Source of the DNA: Apiospora phragmitis
Taxonomy: Eukaryota; Ascomycota; Sordariomycetes; Amphisphaeriales; Apiosporaceae
Direction of reading: 5' to 3'
DNA length: 64,000 nt
Assembly (NCBI GenBank): GCA_038363925.1
Contig: JAQQWL010000006.1
Span: 1,344,501 to 1,408,500 of the forward strand
Position 1 is the first letter of the stretch. The number at the start of each line of letters is the position of its first letter. This document shows, piece after piece, positions 43,643 through 55,803 of the stretch. The notes under the pieces are model-generated. The model made no database searches, was not told the DNA's origin, and saw only the letters and a program-made list of their open reading frames with translations. Made by a program: the position numbers and the translations under genes.

Positions 43643-44889
43643 CTAGGTCGAGCTGGGCTGGCGCGCATTGGGGAAAACCACAGTGGCCGCGCGAGCTAAC
43701 ATGGTGCTGCTCCCCGAGATGTTGGGATCCGGGCCCAGCATATCGTGCGGGAAACCGACGGCGAACGGCTTCACGCTCTCCAGAAAGGCGATTTGCTCCG
43801 CCGTCAGCTTGATGCTCAGCGCCGCGATGTTCTGCTTCAGGTGCTCGATCTTGCGCCCGCCCACGATGGGGAACACGTAATGGGCCTTGGCACGCACGTA
43901 GGCCAGGGCGATGGCGGTCACGGACTCGGTGCCGTGCTCCTCTGCGACCTTGGCCAGGGCCGCGCTCATCTTGGCCTCCTCCTCGGTCTGCTCGCCTTGG
44001 TTGTATATGGCGCGCAACCCCTCGCCGGCGTTCTTCCGGCGCTCGAGCTCGGCCTTGGTCTGGAATTTACCTCCGCCTAGAACATCCCAGCTGTACGTTT
44101 GTTTGGTTCGACTGTTAGTGTGTATTCATCGCATAGTCCGTGAGATCCATCAATAAGACACACGGAACCGACTTACGGAGCGAGCGCCATGCCAAACGTG
44201 CGAGCCATGGGGATGATGTCCCTCTCCATGTCCCTCCGCATGATATTCCAGCGCCCCTGATAGATGCTGAAGGGCGTCTTGCCGTGCGCGACGGCGTACG
44301 TGTTGGCGGCCGAGACCACCCAGGCCGGGGTGTCACTGACGCCCAGGTACAGAACTTTGCCCTGCTCGACGAGTATGTGCAGGCTGTCCATGACCTCCTT
44401 GATGGACGTCTTGTAGTCCCACCAGTGCAGGTAGAGGATGTCGAGGTAGTCAGTGCCCAGCTTGGCCAGGGAGTCGCGCACGCTGACGTGCAGGCTGCGG
44501 CGCGAGTTGCCCGTGTGGTTGGCGGCGCCGGACCCCTTGCCAAGGGCGTGGCTGCGGTAGTCGCTCGTGTACTTGGTCGCCAGCACCAGGCCGTCGCGGT
44601 TGCCGCGCTCCCGCATCCACTCGCCGAGCCAGGCCTCGGACTGCTCCTCCTGGTAGTGGTTGGCCGTGTCGAGGAAGTTGCCGCCGGCCGCGACGAAGGC
44701 GTCCAGCAGCGCGAACGCGGCCGCCTTGTCCATGGTCCCCATGAAGTCGCACCAGGCATCGCCGATCGACATGGCGCCCAGCTGCAGCGGCGAGACGTGC
44801 ACCGAGGCGTTGGGCGACAGCACGCGCAGGCGGCCGAGCTCGGTGGGCGGCTCAGGCGCCGGGGCGAGGATGCGAGTGAGGGATGCCAT
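43643..44889 (-). CDS. Aldo-keto reductase, aryl-alcohol dehydrogenase / norsolorinic-acid-reductase type (AKR9)
   Basis: Exon 1 44889-44177, intron GTAAGT...GTACAG (86 nt), exon 2 44090-43643, about 386 residues. The AKR tetrad is visible: Asp and Tyr in [14 protein letters not shown], Lys in [12 protein letters not shown] and His in [11 protein letters not shown]. The barrel continues with [26 protein letters not shown], then after the intron [14 protein letters not shown] and the NADP-binding [17 protein letters not shown]9 members reduce aromatic or ketone substrates with NADPH. The group includes the aryl-alcohol dehydrogenases and norsolorinic acid reductase of aflatoxin-type pathways, but no polyketide synthase is visible in this window. 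The frame is intact. Confidence 0.9.
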
Positions 44890-46122
44890 GCTGGTTCAAT
44901 GAGTATGTATGCCCGATGTGTGAGTATTCAGGATCTTGAGAGAGACGTGCTTGCGTTTGAACAAGACAAGGGAAGGTGCTGGGAAATAACGACAGTCTTG
45001 TATAGGCTCTCACCCTTCTAGTATAGGAACCGACTCAGTACAGCAGATATCCATATTTGTTTACGCCGTAAATACGTGAGGTCGGAGGATGTCACGGTGA
45101 TTACCCGTCTTAATTCCTATCACCGACGATGATGGCGATGCTGAATTGAGGTGAGGGGCTGGCCGTTACGGTCTCCGCATGCACGCGCGTGGCGTGGATG
45201 AGCGCCATCTTGCCCGGACAATGGCAAGGTTCGTGTCCGATCAGATGGTCAGTTGAAGTACCCATTTTGTACCATCTCCCACTGCAGAAAGAGACGCTCC
45301 TCAGGTTTTCTGGGGTTGCGAAACAGGGGAAGGTAGGGACTGGCTCTTCACAGCACTCAGTATATGTAATGTAATGATTGAGGACCGCGCGTAATGCAGG
45401 GCGCAATGAGACTCGACTGGCCCAAGCAGCAACGCCTTCTCCAGATCTACAAAACGAAACTAAATATCGAAGGATGGAAGGTGCCTTCCGAGCCATTGCC
45501 TCCCCCCAACTTTCTTCCCCTTTTTAAATCAAGGAGACTCAGCCATCCGTTTGTATTATATCGAGGTGATTTTTGAAATGAGAGACGCACCGCTACGAAA
45601 ATTCTGCATAAGTCAAGTGCCCCTTTACGCTCTTCGTGATACTTCTGGACGCATATTATGTTAGTGGCAACCGGGTCTGGTAGATGGTAATGTAAAGATA
45701 TACGCCAACCTAACAAGCAATGTCAGAGCACAAAACAAAAAGGCTCAGTGTTCATGTTGGGGATAAGACTTCAGCGAGCATCTTCGAAACTTCACAACAG
45801 GAACAGGACCAATTTATAGAAGGTATGCATGTATGTAATATCAAGAATGAGTGTATCATTAAAAAATAAGTAAGCTCTGATGTAACCATCGTGATCTGTG
45901 TTGGATCTGATAACGAATGCTCCAGTCCAATGACAAATCCCTAAACACCCCGACCGTTTTCATCAAGCCCATCGTTTCCCATCATCATAAATCTCGTCAT
46001 ACCCATATGCCAAATCATTATCCCTTAATCTAAATGTGTAGAAAGACCTGGGACCAGCCTAGGTCTCTTTCTTTCCCAGCCGACCAAGACACAGTGGAGT
46101 GTAGAGCGTAAAAGCCCTCTCT
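44890..46122. other. Intergenic region
   Basis: About 1.2 kb with only short chance frames. It holds the AKR promoter and the 3' end of the next gene. Nothing recognised. Confidence 0.45.
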
Positions 46123-47900
46123 CTAACAGCCACCGTATCGCACACCACGCTTTCCAAGCTCCTTGCGTCCCACAGGGTCTTCGGGAAGCACCCAGCCCCT
46201 AGCGCGCTTGGCTTCACGCTTCTCGGCAAGCTGCGGCTGCGGCATCCAGTCGTCCTTAGGAAGGGCCTTGCGGCGCGTGCCATCGGCCGGCGCCCCAATC
46301 TCGGACTTCCAGGTAGCCTGGCCGGGGGCCGGCTCATCGTTGGCCATCATGCACAGGCCCCAAAGGGCGAGGCAGGCAGTCCACTTCTGCTCGCCCGCCT
46401 CGCTGTTATCGTTATTGTCATCGGAGCCCGTGGCCGCCAGCTGAACGCTGGTCACCTCAAGGTAACCAAAGTGGGGGACGCTCTCGCTGCCGTTGCGCAC
46501 AATCACGAGCTCGATCTCGGTGAGTATGAAGCCATATCGGCAGCCATGCTCGCGCATGATGTGGTGCAGATGCGCGAGCCCGCGAAGGTACTCGACGCGC
46601 TTGATGTTGCCTTCCACGCGCATGCCCGTGTTGAAACGGTCGAAGCTCTTGACCAGGCCGACCACGCGAGCGTTGGGCTTTCCACCGAAGATGGCGGCAG
46701 CGCTTGAAGACTCTCCGGCCACGTTGGCAACGAAGATGTGGTCTGCGTTGGGAGACATCGACTTGGTAGTGGGAACCGAAAACTGCAGTGGGCGCTGCGA
46801 AGAGATTGAGAGCGCCGCGTTGAGCTTGGGCAGGTAGTACGCGCTATAGATGCCATGGAGGGCGGCCTCTGTCTCTGGGTTCCGCGACGAGGTCGAAGGC
46901 TGGGACAGAAGAGGCGCCGGGACAGGGCAGTTAAGAAGAGCCGAGGCATTGGGCAGAGAGAGTATGGTGGAGGCATTGAAGGAGCTCCATGGGCGGATCT
47001 GTCTTACATCCCACCAGAAGTGCTTGGTGTTGGGATCCCTGAGAGGGAATGAAATTGTGCGCACCAAGGACGGGGCCGGGTTGGAGGTGGTGAGGTAGTT
47101 CATGAGGGTCGTGGACTGGACAGGCTCGGGGGTGGATGCCATGCTGAGGGGCGACGGTGCACGGGGCGTGTACTGGGGAGCATACATGAACTGCTCAACC
47201 TGGGGCTGAGGGGCCGAAGGCACATAAGATGGCATCTGGCGGTAGGTGGGGAAGCCATATTTCTCAAGCGCGGGGCCGTCGAGGCTACAAGAGGATGCGC
47301 GGCGGGAGTGCATATCATCCTGAGGGAAGATAACTGGGGAGCACATGAGCGACTGGGAGAATTGGTTCTGCTCCTCAGCAACAGGGGCAAAGTAAGAGTT
47401 GGCGAAGTGGTTCAGAGTCTCCGGGTTGGTGTAGCTTCGAGCATGAGACGGGCGAGAGCCTGCCTGACGCCTGGACTTGGACTTGGAAATGGGCGTCGGC
47501 GTTGCCTTGACACGCTTAGGAGGGTTCTCGATGGCTTGATCTTGCGATCGGATCTTGGGCAACAAGACCGGACCATGTTGACGGATGGGAGGAGGAGACC
47601 TCGATGGCGTAGTGACGCGGGTGCTGACTGAGTCGGAGGGCGACGACTCGATGGTGGAGCAGAAGGAACCATACGAGCTTGAGCGAGCATGCCCGGGATG
47701 AAAGGGGATCTCGAGCAGAGACGGGTCAAAAGAGAAGCTCGGCGGGGTGGCCGGCTCGCAGGATGGGAATGTGAAGTCTTGGAAGTCAAAAGACATGTCC
47801 GCTGCCAGACTGTGGTGGATGTTGTGTTAGTCTCATCATAGGTATCATCCGTGTAAGTGAGAGTGGAAATAGTAGAACCAGGATATACGTACGAAGCCAT
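46123..47900 (-). CDS. Large conserved-looking fungal protein of unknown function
   Basis: The main exon 47809-46123 contains an ATG at 47796 giving 557 residues. An 8-nt upstream coding exon (47900-47893, ATGGCTTC) with a GTACGT donor and a CCACAG acceptor adds seven residues in frame (MASLAAD) and is the more likely start. The N-terminal half is Ser/Pro-rich and probably disordered, with basic KSKSRRQAGSR. The second half is folded-looking: HFWWDVRQIRPWSSFNAST, a hydrophobic core around VVGLVKSFDRFNTGMRVEG, and the helix-rich HHIMREHGCRYGFILTEIELVIVRNG. The C-terminus is basic (EKREAKRARGW). No signal peptide, membrane helix or known DNA-binding motif is recognised. Function is not assigned. 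Confidence 0.75.
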
Positions 47901-49217
47901 GTCGAGAGATGTGGATGGGCTGCTGTCTAGCTTAGACAACAGTGGATTTGGATTATCGTGGTTATTGGGAAACAAGGGTTTGGAGACCAGCTCCGGCGTG
48001 AGTATTTCTTGCTTGCTTATTTGTTTTTATTGTTATTGTTGAAGCCGTGAAGCAAGATGTACGAGATGACAGCGAGAGATATGGGTATGTGTAAGTTGCT
48101 GTGAAGCAAGAAGAGGGATATCCAGGGTCGCGTAACTGGCGGCCAACCTCTTTATGGAGATCTAGTAACAAGTTTCAAACAATAGACGACAGGAGGAAAT
48201 AGGAAAGAATTGTATTGGACTGGAGCAGTTGAGACGGAAAGAGCATATAGACGGAAAGGGAACGACAGGTTGAGAGGGAGGAAGTCGGTCTCTTATCCTC
48301 GCGAGCCATAGGCCATCATCAGCCCACTCGGGCACAAGTCGAGTTGACGAGATGAGGTATGTGTGTACATCAATACCGCATTTCTGAAACGTGGAGAAGG
48401 AAAAGATACAAGCCCATTCGGCTCGTCGTATTTTTCTTTCTTCAAAGTGTGTGTATGCAAGAGCCCGAACCAGTTTTGTGGATGGGTTTCTTGGTCTAGA
48501 CGGGAGGCCGGCCTAGTATTGGGCTGGGTTGAGGTTGATGTGCGGTTCCCTTCACTCACCTACAGAAAGAAAGATTAGGTAGGGTGGAGCCATATAGTAT
48601 GAGTACATGCCACCTAGGCGGCAGATGGATAGATCTTGGGGGTATCCCGACCTGGTATTGACGGTCTGGCTCCCTGCGACCAGCGCGGAAGCCATGCAGC
48701 AAGCAACAGTACATCGTCGTTCCCCGTTGATAGTCGTTGACGACCCCTGTCAAGCCATCAAAGACATCCAGCCTATCAGCGGCCAGAGACGCCAGAGACC
48801 AGCACCGTCCGAGGTCGAATTGGCGCACCTGGTGGATTCGCTAGATTTCACTGGATTCCCACAGGATTCATAGACTTTTCAGGGTGTTTTCCCTACTGCC
48901 AATACAGTATGAACCCCATCCAGGCCGGTACAAGCGGTCGCCAGTCCCATCGCTCAATGCAGACCTTGCAGAAAAAGAGTGCATCGTTCCATGCAGCTAG
49001 CCAAAGACTGGCGTCTATGACTCACTCAAATAGCAACACATGGCGGGCCCGGCTGCATTAGCCTCGCTTTCCTAGTTGCTTTTTTGTTTTTGTGGGATGG
49101 GAAGCATCATGCCCGCCAAACGCGCTGTGGGGGATATACACATACACATCCGGTAACATGACTGACTTGAGCTAAACTCCAATTCGACACGTCCATATCG
49201 CAGGACTCGTCCACGTC

Positions 49218-49242
49218 GCGATGCGATGCGATGCGATGCGAT
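49218..49242. repeat. (GCGAT)5 tandem repeat
   Basis: Five perfect pentamer units, followed by the degenerate GCGCTGCG. Confidence 0.9.
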
Positions 49243-50140
49243 GCGCTGCGTGCCCGTGTCGGAAGGAGGGTGTTGTCGCGACGAACCAGAAAACCTCGCG
49301 ACACCGGCTCCCTTCCTGAGAGGACAATTGCTAGCGTGACTTGGGCAGCAGTGCTTTTGTGCGCGCACCTGCTCGTCCATGAAAGCCATTCATTATTCAC
49401 TTATGTCTGCATTGCGCAGTACCGTAGTATCCTTCAAGCGCCAATACCACCAGTCAATGGCTCAAGGTTCTCGTCTAGTAGTAGTATTGAAGCAGGCACT
49501 GCCTGTGCATGCCCTGCTGACTACCTTCATTCGATAATTGTCTGAAGCTTCCGGGTGATTTGCCGCGTCATTCCGACAATGCAATGTAGAATGCATCATC
49601 GTCCGCTGCTATTTTTGTCGCCCGCTTAAGCTTTGGGGGTCAAAAGGCAGAACGGTCACTTTGGTAGGTAAAGTAGGCGCCTACGGAAATGAGACAGTCC
49701 CAGAGGGCCGGCGGGCGACAGTGCAGAGACAGAGAGAGAATGCGAAGTAAGTTGCGCTGTGTGTAGCCGCCCGCGCGGTTAGTCAGTCAGCGGCTACAAT
49801 ATGGCAGAGAGCATAAGCAAAAAATGGGCCAAGATGGCTCTACCATCTACCCCTAGCTCAGCAATTCCAGTGCATAAAATGGTGGAAATTGGGGGCAGAT
49901 CGGCTGCTACAGCGCCTAGAAGTCCCTGTAACGTGCCCTGAAGCACCTGTGTAAAATTGCACTCGGCCGGTTTTCTGTCAGCGGGCGCTTGTCTCATAAG
50001 GCGAGACGGGTGAGGATCATGGTCAGCTGCTGGGGCGTCTGCGCATACCGAACAGACCCGTGACATCTTCCGGGGTCCGGGGCCAGCCAGCCCGTCTGAT
50101 TTTCGTCGTCATCTCATCATCTTCATGCCACCGCCGACCG

Positions 50141-50171
50141 GTGTGTGTGTGCGCAACCGCGCGCGCGCGCG
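50141..50171. repeat. Alternating purine-pyrimidine tracts (GT)n and (CG)7
   Basis: GTGTGTGTGTGCGC at 50141-50154 and (CG)7 at 50158-50171, four bases apart. DNA of this type can adopt Z-form under supercoiling; no function is implied by sequence alone. Confidence 0.8.
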
Positions 50172-51557
50172 AGAATATTTTCTTTGCACAGCCGCACTCT
50201 GTCTTCGCGGGCGCGTAAATACCTTCCGCCCTGTGTCCCTCTACTAGCCACGTGAGGTGGTCGAGTGAGGCGCGAAGGTTGAGCGAAAAAGCAGAGAGAA
50301 ACCCCACTGCTCCCCACCGCCCTCCCCCCCTCTTGGCGAATCTGATTGGCACGTCAGCACGCGCCCACAGTCCCATGCGGCGCGAGCTTGACTTCAGCCC
50401 AATCGGGAGGTCGGACGACCTCCACCCCACCATCGCGACCGTGTTGATTTCGGGTCGATTGGCCTGGAAGCCTTCAAGTTGTTTCCTCGGCATTTTAGCT
50501 CGCCTTTCCACTCCAGATTGGCGGGAAGCCCTCTTGAAACATTTTTGTTTGACTGTTTCAGGTTTCCCATCCCGGCTCTAGAGGCTCTCTCCTGAGCTGC
50601 TCGTGGCCTTAGGCTGCATGCAAGTATGACTGGTTTTCTACCCGTCGGTGGATATGCTACCAGGATTTTGGTATGTAGGGAGCTATGACCAGCCACCAGC
50701 GCATCGTCATGATCGTCTTTTGGGGGTCGGTTCTGCATATTGCGACTAGGAAGAATGACTCACTGACTAGTCCATCTACTATTACAATATGCATTACCCA
50801 TGGACATCCATGTTCCTAGTATACAACTCATAGATAATCGGGGGCGGAGGAATCTGCCGGCTCGACTCTGGCTCAACACAAACATCATCCCGTCCGGGAT
50901 ATATCCAAATCCAAAAGTCCAGTGGCTGGGAAGCCACGTCGTTCACTACAACTCGTATGCAGGGGGCCAAACCGTCCAGATGGTGTTAGTTTCTGCCCAT
51001 TGGACACATCAGCTATATGGCTTGGATGGAAGTAGCGGTGATCTTGTCATGTGTGATCTGGCCCGAGTTGGTCGTAATAGCTCGCTCGGGCTTAGGTGTC
51101 TGGTGATGGTATGGCCCATTACTCGACCGACTTCGAAACCCAAGTACCGACACTGCCACTTCTGAAGAGCTGATCTCACACTTCGGGGGATTGATAAAGC
51201 CCTGTCGGGCTGCCTCCAAGTGATTCTGCATTTGTGTGAAGCAACTTCATGGTGGATGGCTGCCGCGTTGTCCCACCCTCGTTTCGCTCGCGGGACAACG
51301 TCACTCGATGCCCTACAATTAGTCTGGAAGTTCGCCACCGGCACCCCTCGCTTCATGTAGTAGGGAGCCTAGGCTTGTGGATGTGGCCCTTCGACATTGG
51401 CATGCAACGCCGAGGGTTCTCGTGCTCATGTGAATCACATGATGTGATGGTGAGCCTGATAGCTGCTCTATTCAAATGGGTCATGTCCAAGTCGCGTTGT
51501 CTTCGCGTCTATTATATCATCATCTGTTCGTAATGACAACGGCAATCCGACATGCGT

Positions 51558-54500
51558 CTATAGTGTAGCTTTCAAGGAAGCCCCTCCAGCAGCACCCATG
51601 GCACTGGACTCGCCACCCTCGCTTGAGTCGGCTGGCGTCCCTTGACTGCGGCCGTTCTCCATGGAGATGAGGGGCTCGCCACCCGGCACGTCTTCCTGGG
51701 TAGCCGAGGCTGCTCTTACTGCCTGGACCTCCTCATTATCAGCCTGCCTTTGCCTCGCCTTGATCATCTCGAGTTCATCCACGACGCCGTCAACCTGAGT
51801 GGCGGCAGGACGCTCCACTTCCACTGGGCCTGGAACGTCCTCTTTGAGCCTCCTGAGCGCCCTCCGTAGCCCCTCGAGTCTGCATCTCTCTTGGACCACC
51901 ATGCCCCTGGCGTATTCCCGGATTGCTCGCCTGGCCATCTTTTCGTGCATCTCTTGCCAGCCCGCAAGCTCACCTGCCACAACTTGTTGTGTGTATCGGA
52001 GCTCCCTGCCTATCTCCTCTACCTCCTTCACCTTTTCTTTGGCGCGTTCCTCCTTCTCTTCGTTCATCCGTTGGCGGGTCTCATCGAGCAAACCAAGTGG
52101 CCATCGTGTGGACCGTGAAAGTGAGTTGTATGAGCGCTCTATGCTTTTTCGAGTAGAAACAATCTGTGCTACAAGCTGTGGTGGGCGCGCGAGGGCCGCC
52201 AGCATTGCAGCAATTGTGGACTGGAGAGCTAAGAGAGTAGTATGTAGGGTTGTGGAAGGCAATGACGCTTGTGGGAGGAGGTTACGTGTATAAGTTTCGA
52301 AGGCTGAAATATACGTCGGGGGCAAGAATGCTAGGTTGGAGACTTGCTTTGACAGTAGCGCTGTAGCATCGTAAAGGTCTATCACTCGAGGTTCAGCTCG
52401 TGTTTCGAACATAGGAGGAAATGGACTAAACTTACCGGTTGCAACCACGCTCAGTGCATTGGATCGTCTCGCAACGCTCTTCGTCGAGTAGTTGACACTT
52501 CGGACCATATCCCGCGCGTGGTCGACGAATTGCTCTACCTCTCGCATGTCTTCCAGTGGTTCCATCTCTTCACGTACTTTCTCCGCCCTTGTCTCGGCCT
52601 TTAGCCTACTGCGTTGCTCCATCATCTCAGCCTGCAGATCTGGAACTAGGAAGAACTCCCATAACATCTCATGCGTCGCGAAGGTAGGGTGCGCAAGGAG
52701 GATCTTAAGGAACCAGTCTGTACGTGTCTGGATATCTTTCAGCACTGCGCGAGATGGTTTGCTGGGTATCTGGAAAGGTGAGCGTTGGCCAGCAGGGTTG
52801 GGAATCCAAGATGCTGGATTCTCAATTGAGAGCAAGTGAGCCAGCCGGTCAAAATCGGCCATGGACCGCCGGCAAGTCGTCACGGTGAAGCTATTGTCGC
52901 TATTAGGGGCCCCGGACTTGATCACGAGGCGGATGGTAGCATCCTCAACGAAGAAAGACCGGACTACGCCCGTCACGCGAGCGTCGTCGGCTGAAGGCAT
53001 CGAGAACAGAGTCAGATCATCGATCCTATTCCGTACCTCGTCATCTTTTGCCAACTCAACGGCTGTCAAACCCCGTAGCTCTTTGGCCGCAATATCGACA
53101 CGCGGGTCTCCGTAAAGTGAGCGAACGACATCGAAACGGCCATATTTGCTAGCTACCATGAGCGCCGTGAACCTCTTCTCGTTGGTAGCGTTAACGTCCA
53201 CATCACAATGCTGTAGTATCTTCATAATTAGCAGCGCGTCGTGCACGATATGCAGCAACGTGTTGCCTTTAGAGTCTACGTGATCATCCAAGTGTAGTGG
53301 TTGCCAATCGCCTTGCGCTTCGGTTGCCGCTTCGAGCCCAGCTTCGACCATGGCGTAGTAATCCACATGATCGTAAGATCTGCACAATGCAAAGAGCGGC
53401 GTCAGACCATTTTTGTCTTTTTGCCTCCAAGGTAGCAGCTTGCCAATGCGCCGGATTAGATACGGTGCGTGGAATAGGTAATGCGCGATGCTCCGACCCA
53501 TATTGTCCTGTAGTGCTAGATAGCTCTTGACTTGCGCAGAGCTGACCGAGCTATTAACAAAGTCCAGTATTATGTCGATCAGTTCCGTATGGCCGAGCTG
53601 AACAGCAGCATTCAGAAGAGTAGTGTTTGAATTGTTGACATCCTGCAAGATCACCTCCGGTGGATAAAACTCTTTCAGCGACAGAAGGTATCGCAAGGTC
53701 TCAGGTCGTGCATTCTGAACTGCCATCATCGGCACGGACTCCCCGAAGGAATCCTGCGTTTGACAAAGGCGAGCAGCAGTTGTGTCACCCTCAAGCCCAC
53801 TACCTGTCGTCGCAATACTTGTAGCTCTGGAGCGATATGAGTACTCTGATCCGCTGGACATACTCCGAATATCCATCGAAACCTTTTTAACACGTCTCCG
53901 AAGTGGACCTTGCACGTCTGTAGTCCCATCGGTTTGAAAAGGGAACACATGGCTGAGTCCAGATCCTTTGGAGTACGGCTCCGATATGCTATAGGTGCCA
54001 GAAGACCTCCTAGAAGAGCCGTTGACCATACTCCAACTCACAGACGGGGCCCGGCTCGAGACAGGTGATTGATCGACTTCGTCCTCCATGTCATCTTCGA
54101 CTGTGTCGGCGTTCGGGTCCATTATTCTCTTCAATTCCCCTAGTTCGCCTTTGGATGTCGCGTCCCAGAGAGATTTATTGCGGCGACTGGCGCGTCTGAG
54201 ACCGCTAGAATCACGTTGAAGGTAAGACAGGACAGCTTCGAATGTGCTCACAGCATATCCCATTTCGCCGCTTTCGACATCATCGATAAAAATGAAGTGG
54301 CGGATGTAGTTCAACCGAGCCTGTAGGTTCTTGACGCCGGCTCTGATAACCACGAAGAGAAGTAACGATACAAGCGTGTCGGCGTTGATGGTAAGGGGCG
54401 GCTTTTCTGCCGCTGAAGTACCGCTGATCTCTGGCCGCGCCTGTTCGGTTAGATTCGTAACGGATTTCATTGTGGACAGCAGTAGCTCCATCATTTCTTG

Positions 54501-55803
54501 CGGGCATAGGGCGGTAGACATCTTTCCGAATTCCTCCACAGCTCGGCCAAGATAGACTACGAGCAAATGCTTCTCCGGTAGGCCGCCCTCTATAGCCAGA
54601 CCAAGTTGCGAAATGTCGATATGCTCCATCTGGCGAATCTTGGCTTCCAACTCTAGATCCTCTTGACGACGCATAGCTGCTAACCGTGTCCATATGAAGT
54701 TGTGGACATTTTCGGCTACATAGCGTTCGATGAGCCGCTCTACTAAGGGCCCCGTAAGCTCCGTGGTGGCACCCAACATCGACAGTTGCTGCTTGTCAAC
54801 ATTTTGGAACAGGTCAATTGCTGTGGTTACAGCCGTCTCTAACGAGGCTCTCATAACATCCTCATCTTCTTCGGAAAAGAAGCTTCTGGCCATATGATCA
54901 CCATCAGCCCCGTTAAGACCCTGAACACTCTGCCTCCGCACGGATACACTATTCGATCGGGCCTTCTTCATGGCCGTGGTAATCGGACCGTCCGGCATAG
55001 GATCGGGAATGTGAGAAGCAGAGGGCGGCGGGGGAAGAGGCCGCTCAAAGACGGTGGTGAACTCGCGGAAGAGCTTCTCAAGGCCAGGTTGCATTTGTCG
55101 TGCGATCGCGGGGAAGTGGTTCAAGAGGTCATGAAAGCTCTTGACTTCTTTCTTCCTCGGCAGGCTGGGTTCTCCGTTCTCGATGGCGGCGGCCTCCTTA
55201 GCATCAGCCAGTATTTTCTTCGCCATGCCCTCTATGAAGACGGCTCTCGGAATTGGAATCTCCTCCCAGGTGCCCACCAACGGTCGGGAAATGTAGTAGA
55301 TGAGCCATTGTCTCGGTTCGAGCGCGTCAGCGTACCATATTGTATCGCCAAGAATCTGGGCTTGAGCAAGCGTTCGAAATCCTGCGAGAATCGGATCAGT
55401 CAAGGTTGGGCGGCGATGGGGCTGCGGTTGAGTAGTATAGCATGCCAGAGGAACCATACAAACCTTTGTTGCTGTAAACGAAGGCGTCCTTGATGACGAC
55501 GCTCCTCCCATTGACCGTGTTGTATTGGCGCGCCTTGCCCCTCAGCTCGCGCAAGTTGCCCACACCAGCATCTTTCCCTCCCGCTGTAGCCGCACTGCTA
55601 GGGATCTTGAGCACATGGCTTCCGAGGAAATCTTCAGACGCAATAACCTCTGCAGTCGGCGATCCAGCCTCGGTCTCGCGGGAGGTAAGAAGGACGTCGG
55701 CAGTCGGAACGAGGATGATATAGTGGTGGACGGGCGAGCACTGGCCGACAATGGGGTTGCCCGGTCGGAAGAAGGCGGCCAGGAAGGGGTTCAGAGGTTG
55801 CAT
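51558..55803 (-). CDS. VPS9-domain, ankyrin-repeat and PX-domain protein (putative Rab5-type GEF)
   Basis: Exon 1 is 55803-55464 and exon 2 starts at 55381, with the intron GTTTGT...CGCAG. A further 51-nt intron with GTAAGT, CTGAAC and CTCGAG (52435-52385) is likely but keeps frame if retained, so the protein is about 1370 or 1387 residues. Order: N-terminal region (MQPLNPFLAAFFRPGNPIVG); VPS9 catalytic domain about 330-490 (HIDISQLGLAIEGG..LVVYLGRAVEEF; FIDDVESGEMGYAVSTFEAVLSYL); Ser-rich linker; ankyrin repeats about 640-900 (GNTLLHIVHDAL; NEKRFTALMVASKYGRFDVV); PX domain from about 925; C-terminal coiled coil. VPS9 domains activate Rab5/Vps21 on endosomes, and PX binds phosphoinositides. 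A role in endosomal traffic is inferred. No frame break in over 4 kb. Confidence 0.88.

Larger units (their letters stand above)
47901..51557. other. Long (3.6 kb) upstream intergenic region
   Basis: No gene recognised. It lies between the 3' end of the VPS9 gene and the start of the unknown gene at 46.1-47.9 kb, both on the minus strand, so most of it is 5' to the latter. Several simple-sequence tracts are listed separately. Such long leaders are common for developmentally regulated fungal genes (inference). Confidence 0.45.

Noticed and set aside
44140..45021. 293-codon plus-strand frame over the aldo-keto reductase
   Set aside because: Antisense shadow; composition dominated by Arg, Val, Gly and His with no motif, while the minus strand has the full AKR tetrad.
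50023..50511. 162-codon minus-strand frame in the long intergenic region
   Set aside because: Composition reflects GC-rich simple sequence ((CG)7, GT runs); no domain or conserved-looking core.
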